A program made the translations under genes and the position numbers. The notes below the pieces were generated by a model. The model saw nothing but the letters and a program-made list of their open reading frames with translations. It was not told the origin of the DNA and searched no databases. A stretch of DNA of 64,000 nucleotides from Manis javanica (Eukaryota > Chordata > Mammalia > Pholidota > Manidae), in NCBI RefSeq assembly GCF_040802235.1, contig NC_133172.1:63929613-63993612 (forward strand), written 5' to 3'. Below, piece by piece: positions 1 to 11,800 of the stretch (positions are counted from its first letter, which is position 1; each line of letters opens with the position of its first letter).

Positions 1-22
1 GAGGTTTAAGTGAAGATTCTTT

Positions 23-24
<2 letters not shown>

Positions 25-63
<39 letters not shown>

Positions 64-72
64 GTGTGTGTC
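25..72. repeat. (TG)n microsatellite
   Basis: An almost perfect TG dinucleotide run with one or two C interruptions. The open frame through it, a Cys-Val repeat, is an artefact of the repeat. Confidence 0.95.
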
Positions 73-74
73 CA

Positions 75-1010
75 CTTGTTCAAAACTACTCTTTGTTGGG
101 AAGACTGCCCTTTGTTCATTGTATTACCTTTACAACTTTGTCAGAAATCAAGTGTGCATATCTGAGCAGGTCTTCATATAGGTCACATGTTCTCCTCCAT
201 TCATCTCTGTATCTGCTCCTCTGCCAAATGCCACTGTACTGATGACTGCGGCTTTATAATAAGTCCCAAAATTATGTTATTCCACAAACTTTGCTCCTCT
301 GGTTCAAAGTTATTTAGCTACCCTGTTTCTTTTGTGCCCATGCCAATTTTATGAATAGTTTGTCTTTATAAAATCCATTTAATGCAAAAAATCACATTAA
401 CTCTATAGATCCATTTGGGGGGAATCAGCATATTTTCTACGATGAGTTTCTGATCTGTGCACACAGCTCATCTCTCCTTGTATCGGGTCCGCTGTGCCGT
501 GGGTGTGGGTGTGCGTGTGTTTCAGCGCACTGACCCTAGACATTTCTGTTGGATTTATACCTAAGTTTTCCTTCTTTTCTTTTCTCCTTCTATTCCCCCT
601 CCTCTGTTTCGTCTTATTTTTAAACTGTTGTAAGTGTAGAAATTTTTGTCTCTAATTGTTCATCGCTAGCATTCAGAAATACAATTGGCTTGAGTGTGTT
701 GGCTTCATGTTCTTTAGTAACCTTGATAAATCCACTTACTATGTTTAGGGTTTTTTTGTTGCAGATTCCTTATAATTTTATACATATACAATCATGTTTT
801 CTGCCAATAGGAACAGTTTTCTTTCTTTCCGATCTGTATGATTTTTTCATTTCTTTTTCTTGCCTTATTGCCCCAACTAGGGTTTCCAGTGTGAGATCAG
901 ATAGTGACTCGTGGTTATCCTTGTCTTGTTTCTGATCTTATGGGAGCGGTGGTTTGATCTTTTACTCTTAAGCATTAGCTGTAGGCTCTTTTGTAGATGC
1001 TGTTCTATTT
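75..1010 (-). mobile_element. Old LINE-1 fragment, antisense (ORF2 region)
   Basis: The + strand reads like the reverse complement of L1 ORF2: T-rich phrases such as 'tttgtcagaaatcaa' near 140 and 'ctgccaataggaacagtttt' near 800, in the order expected of an antisense L1. It carries many small changes and no open reading frame, so it is old. The right edge is blurred, and weakly L1-like sequence may continue to about 1450. Confidence 0.7.
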
Positions 1011-2673
1011 ATTTCTCTGTTGATCTCCGAGCTCCCGGATTCTTCTTCCGTGGTCTCCATTCTGCTACTGCGCCCGTCTAGTGAATTCTTCTTACTCATT
1101 TTTCAATTCTAAAATTTCTATTTCTGCTTTGTATCTTTTCTCTCCTGAGACTTTCTGCTTTTCCATTTATTTCCAAGAGTGTTTGCTTCCACTGCTTCGA
1201 GCACTTTATGTGCTTTAAAGTCTTTGCTGGGCCCTCCCCAGGTCTGTGCCGTCTGCTGTTGCCCTGCACTGGGGTCTTTTCTGCAGGAGCTGACATTTTC
1301 CTGGTCTGTGTAATGAGTAATTTTGTGTCCTAGACATTTTTAATGTCATTAGACTCCAGACCTTGTTTACTCAGTGCGGAATTTGATGTCTTTGTTCTGC
1401 TGTTAGCAGGTGGCTTAAGTTTGCAAGTTCCGACTTTTCTCTGGGGTTAGATTCCCTGTCAGTTCATTCTCAAAGCCTCTGTCTTGCTTTGCATACCTGC
1501 CCTGCAGGTGTGCCATCCTGTGGCCAGTCTCACCTTGGCAGTGGAGCAGATAAAGGGTAGCAGTGGAAAAATCAGTGAAATTCAAATAAAGCCTATGGTT
1601 TAGTTGAAAAAGCACATACAAGTCTCCTCAGAACAGTCTGGGCGGCAGCAGACTGGCTGGGCCCAGACCGCAGCCCGGCCGCCTCTTGGGTGTCCCCCTC
1701 CCTCCAGGGGCCGGGCCAACAGCTCAGCAGCAGGACTCAGCGAGCAGGCCGCCACCGCCCTCCGCCCTGCGTCCGCCCCGGGGAAGCTCAGACTTCCAGT
1801 CCTCGATCAGGTGGTTTTATAGCCCATTTCAAAGGGTCTCTGATTTTTAAAAAGCAGGGATGATTCTTCCTCCAGTAAAGTTCATTCCAAATGGGAGTTG
1901 ACGAGCTAAGTAAGACTAGGACGTCATCTGATGTCTTGGTTCAGGCACGTCTGTAGATTCAGAATAACGCAGCCAGCATGAAGCCAGCAGCAGCTTCCCC
2001 GAGGCCCCTGTGGCCCACAGGGTGCCTGCTCGTGTGCTCGCCTCAGTGCGCCACGGAAACCCCCGCTCGGCGTCCCGTCAAACCCACTCTCCCTGCAGCT
2101 CTCTGCTGTGCTCACAGCAGAGACGCACGGAGATCCCTCCTTCCCGGGACCGGGTGCGCCTGGTGGCCCCCCCGGTCGCCCAGGGTTGCATGGAGCCCTC
2201 CTCTCTTTGTCAGCTGCTCTGTCACCTTCCTTTTCACCGAGCAGAGTAACCAGCCCAGAGGGCCCTACAGCGGCCACAGAGCCTCTCTGGTAGCCACGGA
2301 GGCTGTGGGCAGCTGCCCGCTTCTTGTGTTCCGGGCTTTGTCCAAAACACTCCCTGGAGACAGAGTTTCATGGGGACACCAGAAGCACAGCTTCAGAAGT
2401 GGACAGAAGCTCAGATCCAGCTGAGCCTTGGGCTCTGAGGCCTGGGCCAGTCTCTCAAACCTTTAGATTGGAGGACAGAGTTATTTTAAGATGAACAAAG
2501 TAGCATTCAGCTCCCTGCCCAGGGCTGCCGTGATTGAGTTCCAGTCCTGAAAGCTGCATTTTTCAGTCATTTCCCACAAAGTGTCTAATCTCAGAAGAGC
2601 ATGTGGACAGGCAGGTGGAGACCCTGCCCTGCGAGGTGTGTGCTTTGACGTGTGTGTGTCTCCTGTGCTGCAG

Positions 2674-2800
2674 GTGACCCCGGGGTTCAAGGAGAAGGAA
2701 GGGGAGCTCTTGGTCAGGGGGCCCTCCGTGTTCCGGGAATACTGGGGCAGACCTGAGGAGACAAAGAAGGCCTTCACCTCAGATGGCTGGTTCAAGACAG
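2674..2800 (+). CDS. ACSF3: ACSF3 exon ([12 protein letters not shown] to GWFKTG)
   Basis: Acceptor gtgctgcag and donor gtagga. The exon reads [16 protein letters not shown] and ends in DGWFKTG, the conserved stretch before the Asp that binds the ribose of AMP. It ends on the first base of a Gly codon. Confidence 0.95.
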
Positions 2801-5800
2801 GTAGGAGGGAGGGGCCGGAGGGGGTGTGGCTCAGCCACTGTGGGCGTCACTGTGTGGGGCACCCCCATAATCTCCCGTGGAGGGCAGACGGCGGGCAGCA
2901 TAGGGGCACTTTCTGTGTCTCCCATCTCTGCAGTTGCACCCAGCACCCTGCTCCCCCCAGACCCTAGAACACAGCTTCTGAGACCGCAGCCATGAGGGGG
3001 GCCTCCAGGCTCTGGGGTGAGGCTTCCACCTGCCCCTCTGCCCTCAGGGGTCAGGACTCAGCCACCTCCCACCACCACTGGGCTCCAGTCAGAGGCCCTA
3101 CTCACTCCCAGCCACCCACCTGCTTTCAAATCTTCCCCTCCCCTACTCAAGACCAAAGTCCTTTTGATAGAATAGAATATGGGTTTATATATGTATAGAA
3201 TGTGTTTGTATGGCTGTTGGTGGTACGGCTCCCAGAGTCACCCTGGGCTGAGCCTTGGTCCCAGGTGTGGGCAGATGGAGCCCACCCCTGCTGGAATGGA
3301 GGTGGGGCCCTCACCTGCTCTGAGGGCCTCTCCCCTTTCATCCCCCAGTTCCCCGGCCCCCCTGCCCCTGACCCCGGCCATCCTGACCAGTCCTGGGAAC
3401 GTGCAGGTTCACAGCCGCACTGATTGGTTTATGTGCTCGTTGGCAACAGGTCCCGACACCCAGTGGGTGGGTTTTGGGGTGGGCTCTACTTCCTGCCTGC
3501 CTGTCTATATGCATAAAACCCTTGTGCGGAGCACACATTTCGTAGTAATCTTACAGCAGTATTTCCCAAAGAGAAAGCCTGCCTTCATCTGTCGTCATGT
3601 GTGGCCCCATAGTCAGAAACGCTCTCTGCTCCGCTGCCTGTGGGGAGCACAGCTCTGGAGAAGGCAGCAGCCTGCGGAGGGACAGGTGCTCTGGGGTGCC
3701 GTGGGGTGCTGCCGCGCGCATCTGAGACGGGGAGAGGGCGTGTTGGGGGGCAGCCACCCCATGGCTTGTGCTGCTCGCGGCTGACGCCCACACACATGCC
3801 ACCTCACCAGGCTCAGGCCAGTGTGAGCTGTGGGGTGGGTCTCGTCCCCTCTCCTCCTGCTGCCGCCATGGGTCTGAGGTCTCCAAGTGACAGAGCAGAG
3901 GGCTGTGTGGAGATGCCCCGGCAGTCTCCGGGTGCTGTGTGGGCCATCCAGGGGAGGCTTGAGGGTGAAGGGGCAGCTGGAGGGTCCTCCGGGGGGATTA
4001 GGTGGCCCCTCTCTGCCCCTCTGGCAGGGGTCACCTTCGGTCTGCCTTGCTGGCCCCGGCCAGTCCTGCATCTAGGCTGTTCTCCCACAGCCGTCTGTGG
4101 CCCACTGCCCTCAGGCCCTGGGAAGTGTGTTTCCCACAAGCTGTGGTTGGAAGTGTCCTGTCCCTACTGTCCCTCCATGCTGGGCAGAGAGAGCAGGTGT
4201 GTGCAGGGCTCTGAAGGGTGTGCATGGTGGACATCTGTCAGCCCCAGAGTAGAGGCCGGTGCCCTGGGAGGCCTGGCAGGGGCATGTGGGGCGGGTCAGC
4301 AGAGGGTTTGCAGGTTGAGACCAGGAGCCCGGGTTGCCTCCTCCGGGCCCTCAGCTAACACGCCGGCCTTTGTCAACGCTGCGTTAATACCAGGTGGTCT
4401 GGCAGCAGCAGGCCCCTCACATGCCCCCCAGCGCAGGGTCGAAAGGCTGCTCCTGGGCTAAGCGTGCCTGTGGGACGTGCCCCCTGTAGCCCTCGGAATC
4501 GCCCCAAGTGGAGGCCTAACTTGACGTTGTGGCCGTCTCCTTTATTTTTAAATTCAGTAAGAAGATGCAGGATTTTTTTCTTTAGCAGACGGGTAGCCGA
4601 AGCCCCATGGATGCTGCCAGCAGGCTCACTGAGAAGGGGCGGCGGCCACGCGGCTCGCGGGCAGTCTCAGTGCGGTCTAGTCCCTCTCCTGATGAGCACT
4701 TCAGCTGAAAGGAATAGCATGCGTTAATTATTTGGGAGATGTCTTTAGGAGAAAATGATTTTGAAATTCAGTTTAATTTCATTGTAATGCGCGGCAAACA
4801 GGAAGGGAGTATGTGTGTTTAATTGGCTCTCGGGGGTAAGGCCGGGCCTCGCGCCTTTGTCACGGCCATTAGCGCTGCAGACTGCGTAATGAGCACCAGC
4901 GCCCACAGCTGCTGCTCCTCAGGGATGGTAGGATTGAATAGAAATCAGGGTAAACTGAACTTAACCCTTTCCCTGGCCAGCGCCTCCTGCCACCCAGACT
5001 CTGGTGGCACCAAGAGCTGCTGCCACTGGGCTCCACGTGTGGGGAAGGAGACTGGCAAGTCTGGGACCTGCACACGCTCAGGACACAGAGAAGACACAGG
5101 GGGGAAGAGGACAGGAAGTGGGCAAGGACACACTGCCACCCCTCCTGTCCCCCCAACACTCCCCTGAGCAATTCTGTCCTTCTGCAGAGACTGATAACTG
5201 AACATGGGAAACGAAAGAGCATCTCTGACTTTAAACATACTCTGTCCCATGCCATGTACTGTCACAGAGTGGACTGCGTGTGGCTGATTGAGGAGGAGAC
5301 GTCTGGATGGCTGGGTGACCGTGGGGAGGCCCTGGGCCTCATGGGGTCAGGCAGGAGCCCTCCCCTTTCTCCCGCACAGTGGGCACAGCACAGACATTGA
5401 AAGCTGTTCATTTAAGAAAACGGCAAAGAGAAAGCCTTGCCGCGCGTTGGGACCACACAGAGAGCTGTTTCCTGGGGGCCGGGCCCCCCCAAGTGCGCAG
5501 CCTGAGCAGGACCGTGGAGGTGTGGAGACGCCGTCGTCTGTGTGACGTTACGGCTGACTGTGATCCCTGGGAACCACTCACGAGCCTGGCAGCTCTGCTA
5601 GGGACATGGCACAGGGGACACGCGGATCACTGGAGAGGTGCCGTTCCTGTAGGAATATGGGACGTGTCTCCCTTCCTAGTGACAGAGGTAAACGTGGAAA
5701 CTCCGGGCAGCAGACAGGCAGAGCTCTGTAAAAGGCTGACCCTCAGTACCATGAGGCAGGGACCCCCACCACGGGTGGGACTAGGCATGGAGTTTTTTTA

Positions 5801-8800
5801 AGAATCTATTCAAAGAAAATAATCAGGTGGTGAAAGGTGGATGCCAGAGATGTCTGCCGAAGCACTGTTGGTACGAGACACGGGGACCCCGCGGCTGTGG
5901 CAGGTCTTGCGATGTCCAAGCAGCAGGCACGGCGAGGCCTGTGGAAGCGGCGTCTGAGGAACGGCGACGTGAGGAGAGCCCCTGCCAGCGTCGCCCGTGC
6001 GCGTCTGGTGTGTGCATGCCAAGCACAGGGCGCTGTCTGCTGCTATCTGCAGTTTTCATTCCTTCCTCATTTTCTCTCTAGTCAGTGAGTCTGTCTCTGT
6101 CATAAACTCAGAGAAGTACAAACTTATAAATCTTACACTGAAGTGCGCCTCCGTGAAGTCGGCCTCAGAGAGGCACTCGGGCTCTGTTCAGCTCCTGCCC
6201 AGGTGGCGTGCCCACGGCTGCTCTGAGCTCTGATGGTCTGTGCTGTAGGACTGCTGTCATTCTGCCCAAGTCACAGCTCGGAGTCAGGCAGATGGCTGCC
6301 AGCAGGGACCCCAGGGCTCCCATGTCAGTGGCGTGATAGTACGCCTAGCTGAAGGTCACCCCGTCTCCAGAACAGGCCAGGAGCGACCACTGCTGGGGGC
6401 CGTCCTCAAGAGGACATGTCTGCCCAGTGCCCCGTGAGCTGGGCCCCAGCAGTGGGGGGCTCCTCACCTGCTCCCTGTCGAATCGGGGTTATGCCTGCCC
6501 TCCCTACTCCCAGAGGCTGCCCCCCGGGACACAGCCCTGAGATGTGCCTGGATCCAGGCACGGCTTCTGGAAGCTTTGGGATGTGGTGGGCAGGAGCAGA
6601 GCTGCCAGTCCTGGCCCCATGCAAGCCTCAAGTAGAGACTCCCTTATCGATTGCACCTGCTGCCAGCCAGCCTGGAGTGGCATCCTCTTTCTTCTGTCTC
6701 TCCCTGCCCTCCGTGTACATGTGTGCTAGTTTCAGATCACACCTGGGCAGCTCCCAAGATGCTCACAGATCTACAACCATCTCACGTCTGAGCCACGTAC
6801 TCGAGCCCAGGGCAGGCAGTCAGGCCGCGTCAGACAAGGGGTCCCTGCAGGGACGTGGCTGTTCAGCCGGCAGCTGCCCTGTGCTTCCCCGGCTGCAGGA
6901 GGCTGAGCTCCATGTGCCCTGGTTGTGCACACAGATGTCCCCCGGCTGTGGCTTGGTCCCCTTGCTGATGGCACCTTTCATATGTGGAAGGTTGGGTTGG
7001 GTCATGGCCCTGGGTCCCTGAGTGTGGGCCTTATTTTTTATCTTGCTTAAAAACCCTTTACAGTGGTCAGGAAGATTCTCCTGCATCTCCACGCTCTGCT
7101 AGCACCAAGTCAGGTCTCCAATCCACCCAGAGCCGGCTTCTGTGTGGGGTAGCACCATGGCGTCACAGTGTGCCCTCTGTCCCCCCGAGCTCCTGCCCTA
7201 GCAGACTGGCTCCTGGGGCCCATTTATCCATCCTGGTGGCTCCCAGACCTGCGGGTGTGTTTTTTATCAGTCACACCTGCATGATGTAAAGACTCCATTG
7301 GCTTCCCCTGTTTGGGAGGGTAGCCAGCTGCGTGGACCTGTCAGCTATTCCTTTGATTTTGACTTTGTACCCTAAACTCTGGGATGGCCTCCTCCAGGCC
7401 TCCAGCTGGGCCGAACTGTGCCCCGGAGCCCTCTCCTGTCAAGGCCGGTGGCAGGGTCTGTGCTGTGAGGCCATAACGTGCTGCCAGAGCCAAGCTGTTG
7501 GGAGCCGTGGCTCCTTCGGAACTGTTCCCAAGTCGGGAGGACATTCCCATCCCAGCGGCACCTCCTCTGGGAGACCCCAGGGCCCCATGTCCCCCGGCTA
7601 AGCTGGTTGCCCCACATCAGCCCAGCTCCCACCTGGGCCACCCATCATCCACAGCCCCGTCCGCGATCTTGGCCCTTATCTGGGGCCCCCGTTCCCGGGA
7701 ACCTCCTGCGCCTGCACGTGTGGGATGTGCGCTCTTGGAGAGCATGCAGTGTTCTGTGCGGGACAGAGTTCCGTGGAGACCGCCTCTCTGGGCTCTGGCC
7801 CCGCTGCAGCCAGGCTGTTCCTGGTGCCTCACGACCTTTCCCCTCTTTGGAGGTCAGAGAACCTTCCCTCTGTCCTGAGTCCTGAAGTCCGACTGGCCGT
7901 GCACCTCGGGTGCCGTGACTCAGGGACTGGTCTGGCTGGTCTTCTCCCTGCTCCATGCCCGGCTGGCCCCGGGGCGGAGAGCAGGAAGGGTGGTGGGGAG
8001 GCCGAGCTCGCGGTCCACACCCCCGAGCGCCTGAAGGGCCGGGCGCCACCTGCTCCTCACTGCCGCCCCTGGACTGCCTGTCAGCACCCTGTGCCCTCAC
8101 AGCGGTGTTGTTGGCCCGCCAGGTGCCCGGCCTCTCGTTCCTCTGGCCTCCGGCCTCTGTCTCCCTTATCGTCACCCCCTTCCCAGGACTCCCTTACTGG
8201 CAGTCACCACTGCGTCGGCTTCGGGAGGGAGGCGCCCTCGCCCCGCCTCTGCCTGGTGTTTCTCAGGTGCGGTGAACTCCCCTGGCAGTTGCTATGTCTT
8301 GTCTTCCTTCTGGCACCTTCCCCAGCCTCCTCCCTGCAGGAGTGGGTCCCAGACAGCAGCTGCAGGGAGGGAGGAGTGGCAGGTGGGTCCGTCTTTCTGG
8401 AGCCCAGCGTGGGTGGCGGCCATCCCCAAGCGCCTGGGAGAGGTGGCTGGGGTCCCATGCTTGCCCCTCCCCCTGTAGGTGGGGTCAGGACTGAGCAGAC
8501 GTGGGAAGGGCCTCTGGGCAAAGCTGCTGGTGGGTGGGGGTGCCAGCGGCAGTGGTGACAGGCACCCGCCATCTCCTCCAGGACCAGGACCTGAGTCTCA
8601 GAAGCGCCGGGGCCACTGCAGGGCTGGGGTCTCAGCCAGCTCGTTTCTGTCTGCGTCTGTCCAGCCGGGTTGGGGCGCTGGGGACGCTCTGGATACACAG
8701 GGGTCAGGGCTTGTGCCATTCCCCAGGGCCCCCAACCCTGGAGCCCTCTGAGGGCCATGGTGGGCAGGACCGGGTCTGCTGCCCACACTGGCCACGCATC

Positions 8801-11800
8801 TGTTTAAGGCAGAGACACGAAACAGCACAGGATTTGAGAGCGGCACGTAAGCCCTGCTGGAAACCCTTGCTCCTGAGCTCGGGGTCGCAAGAGCTTATTG
8901 ATGGTGGTTCCATGACAGTGAGCCCCTTTGATGTGGGTGCCAAAGCCAGGGGTGTGAGACTGAGTCCAGCATTAGTGTGTTTTGGTAAATATGTTGTAAA
9001 AAGCAAATGTCGTTAGCTTGGTGCTGTGTGGGTTGCTGACCTTCCCCTTGGGCAGCCTCTGCTGCTCTCTCAAGACTTGGCTTAGGCCCTTGGCTTCCGT
9101 GTCCTGGGCCCTTACAACAGGGCTGGATGCCCAAAGAACATGTGGGGTTCCTATGGCCAGGATCCCCACTGAACTTAAACCACCTGATGACGTAACTGGC
9201 CTGTTGCTGGGCTGCCGCTTCCACACCCGTAGGCAATAAGCTATTATTGTGCTGTATAGAGAGCTCGGCTCCACCTACCGCTGGAGGACAAGCCAGGTAA
9301 TAAAGCCTTTCACCCCAAGAACATTTTACTGTCATTTTTTTTGGTCAAATTGACTCCATAGCAAACTTGCCCAGGGCTGAAACCCACTGGCAAGACAATT
9401 GGCATAGTCGGCAGGGTTCATTGTTGACCAAGGGAAAAGACAGGCTGCCCTTATGGGAGGGGTGCTTCAGCCAGCTGCCCCGGTGAATGGGGAGACAGTG
9501 GATCGTCCCCTAGTGGGTATGTGGTCTGAGGGGCTTGCCTCCTACAGGACTGGGCCCCACCCCTGGGCTGGAGGCAAGTGGAGGTGACACCCGAGGCAGT
9601 GGGGTGGCCCTTGGTATGGTAAGCGGTACCCAGGAGGCAGCCGGGACTGTGGGTTGGCTGCGCCTCACAGTATTGAAAAAGTCTACAGAAGACAAGGACA
9701 TGCTCCTGAAAGAGACACAAGAAACGGCGGCACGAGAACGCGAGCTGCGAACTGCTGTGGATTCCCTGAAGCATAAATGGCACCAACGCGAGAGGAGGCA
9801 GCGAGGTGTGCGCTTGACTCTGCACAGCGTGGGAACTGAGCCCCCACCTCCCCAGGATTCGGGGGAGCCGCAGAGCCCTGGATGGAGAGAGCTGTGTTCT
9901 GAGAACTTATACTTTCCTTCTGGTCTGAAATAAAACAGGGAGAGAGAAAAGGATTGTGTTGAGACTGGAAAGCTGAATGAAGGAGCAAAATGACAGACAT
10001 TGACCACCAGGTGGAGGTCGGCCAGTTCTTGTCTTCATCATGGAGAAGGGTTCAGAGACAAGTGCAGCTGGCTTACGCAACAAGAAGGTTCATTTGATAT
10101 AAAACGTGACACTCAGACAGGAGTGCAGTGACCTCAGAGAGGAGGCGCATTCAAGGGTTTAGGGTGTGGGGTCTCACAGGGCCTTGCGGGAGGTAGGGGT
10201 CGGCCTAAGGCAGGATGTATAGAGGCGATTCATGATTCCTTTGAAGTTCTGTCTTAAGAATAGATTATTCAGGTGACTGTTGACCCAGCTCTCAGCATTC
10301 TCTATCCACACAGGTTCCTTTACGCTGCACGTCTGTCTCTGGTCCCGGTCACAGTTACTCAGTTGATTAAGGGACTGGAAGGGTAAGAACGGCGTGTAGA
10401 TCGAGCCAGAGAACAAGCCGAGCCCTTTTTGCAGGCCGAGTGGATTTTACAAAGGCATGAGCCTCGCCCCATTTCCCTGCCCTGCCTCGCAGTGGGGCTC
10501 CTGACGTCTGCCAGGGCCCCCTGGGTGTGCGCGCGCCGCAGACAAGCGGGCCTCCGCATCCCAGAACCTCCCTGACGGGCAGGGGACCAGGCCGACCACC
10601 AGCTGGCCAGCGTCGTGGGGAGGCGAGTCTTTGGGGCCTGCCGCCACAGGGATCCAGGCAGGGCCCCTACCTGAGATGGGCTGCGCCCCCTGACACAGCC
10701 CGGGGCCAGACTGACCCGGGGCTGACCCCACGTCCCTCTCCACCAGCCGCACACAGCCTTCAGGGCTGCCCCTCGGCAGGACAGAGCGGGAGGCCCCTGT
10801 GCGGCTCAGGTCTCATCCTGACCCCGCTGCTCCGTGCACATGTGCACCCCAGGGCAGGGAAGCTGTCGTGGGCGTCTGGAACAAGGAGCAGGGCTGGGTC
10901 CCCGGGTCCTGCCCAGCACCCCCGGAGAGGCTGGGAGCCGACACCTGAGGCCGAGTGGAGCCTGACAGCAGCATTAGTCAGCCTGATAGGCCATTTCCTA
11001 CCTTTGTCCGACACTTGTTTCCAGTCATGACACAGATCTTCCTTTAAAAAATCATTGCTTAGACGTGGTGTGTGTGGGGTCACGGGGAAGACAGTGTAGC
11101 TCAGAGAAGGCAAATAGGAACTCTGGGCATCTTACTACACTGATGGACAGTGACTGCAATGGGACGTGGGGGGGACTCGATAATTAGGGTGAATGTAGTA
11201 ACCACATTGTTTTTCCTGTGAAACCTTCATAAGAGTGTGTATCAATGGTACCTTAATAAAAATAAAAATCATTGCTTAGTCATGACGCAGGGCAGGTGCT
11301 GGGGTGACTGTGGGCGTGAGCCCAACAGGGAGGCTGCAAACTTCTCCGTAAACCAAAGCTTTTATCTTGAAACGTGCACAGATTCACAGGAAGCTTCAAG
11401 TAACGTGCGTGCAGGGCAACCCTCGCACCTCCACCTGTTTCGCTGGCTGTCTGCATCCTGTGTAGCTGGGACAAGGCCAAAGCCAGTCCCCGGGCAGCCT
11501 GCATCCCAGCTCCACACACACTTGCACATGGCGCGTGTACGGACCCAGCTCTCTGCCCTTGTTACATGTGTGGATCTGTGTAACCATGTAGATGAGATGT
11601 TTTTGTCACCTTAAGGCTCCTATGCACTGCCACGTGGTGGCCTCACACCTGTTCCCCTCCGCCCACTGCCCTGATCCCTGGCCACCTCTGTTCCCTGTGG
11701 TTCAGGGAATGTCACAGACGTGGAGTCACATAAATGCGACCATGGGGTATGGGCCTTGTCCCCTCAATGTCATTTCCTAGAGGGCCACGTGCCTACGACC

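Larger units (their letters stand above)
1..2673. other. ACSF3: ACSF3 intron (upstream part, 5' end outside window)
   Basis: No coding exon is seen here. The first kilobase is AT-rich antisense L1 sequence after a (TG)n tract. From about 1600 the sequence becomes GC-rich and unique, with short open frames that show no exon structure or recognisable protein. The stretch ends at the CAG acceptor of the first visible ACSF3 exon. Confidence 0.8.
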
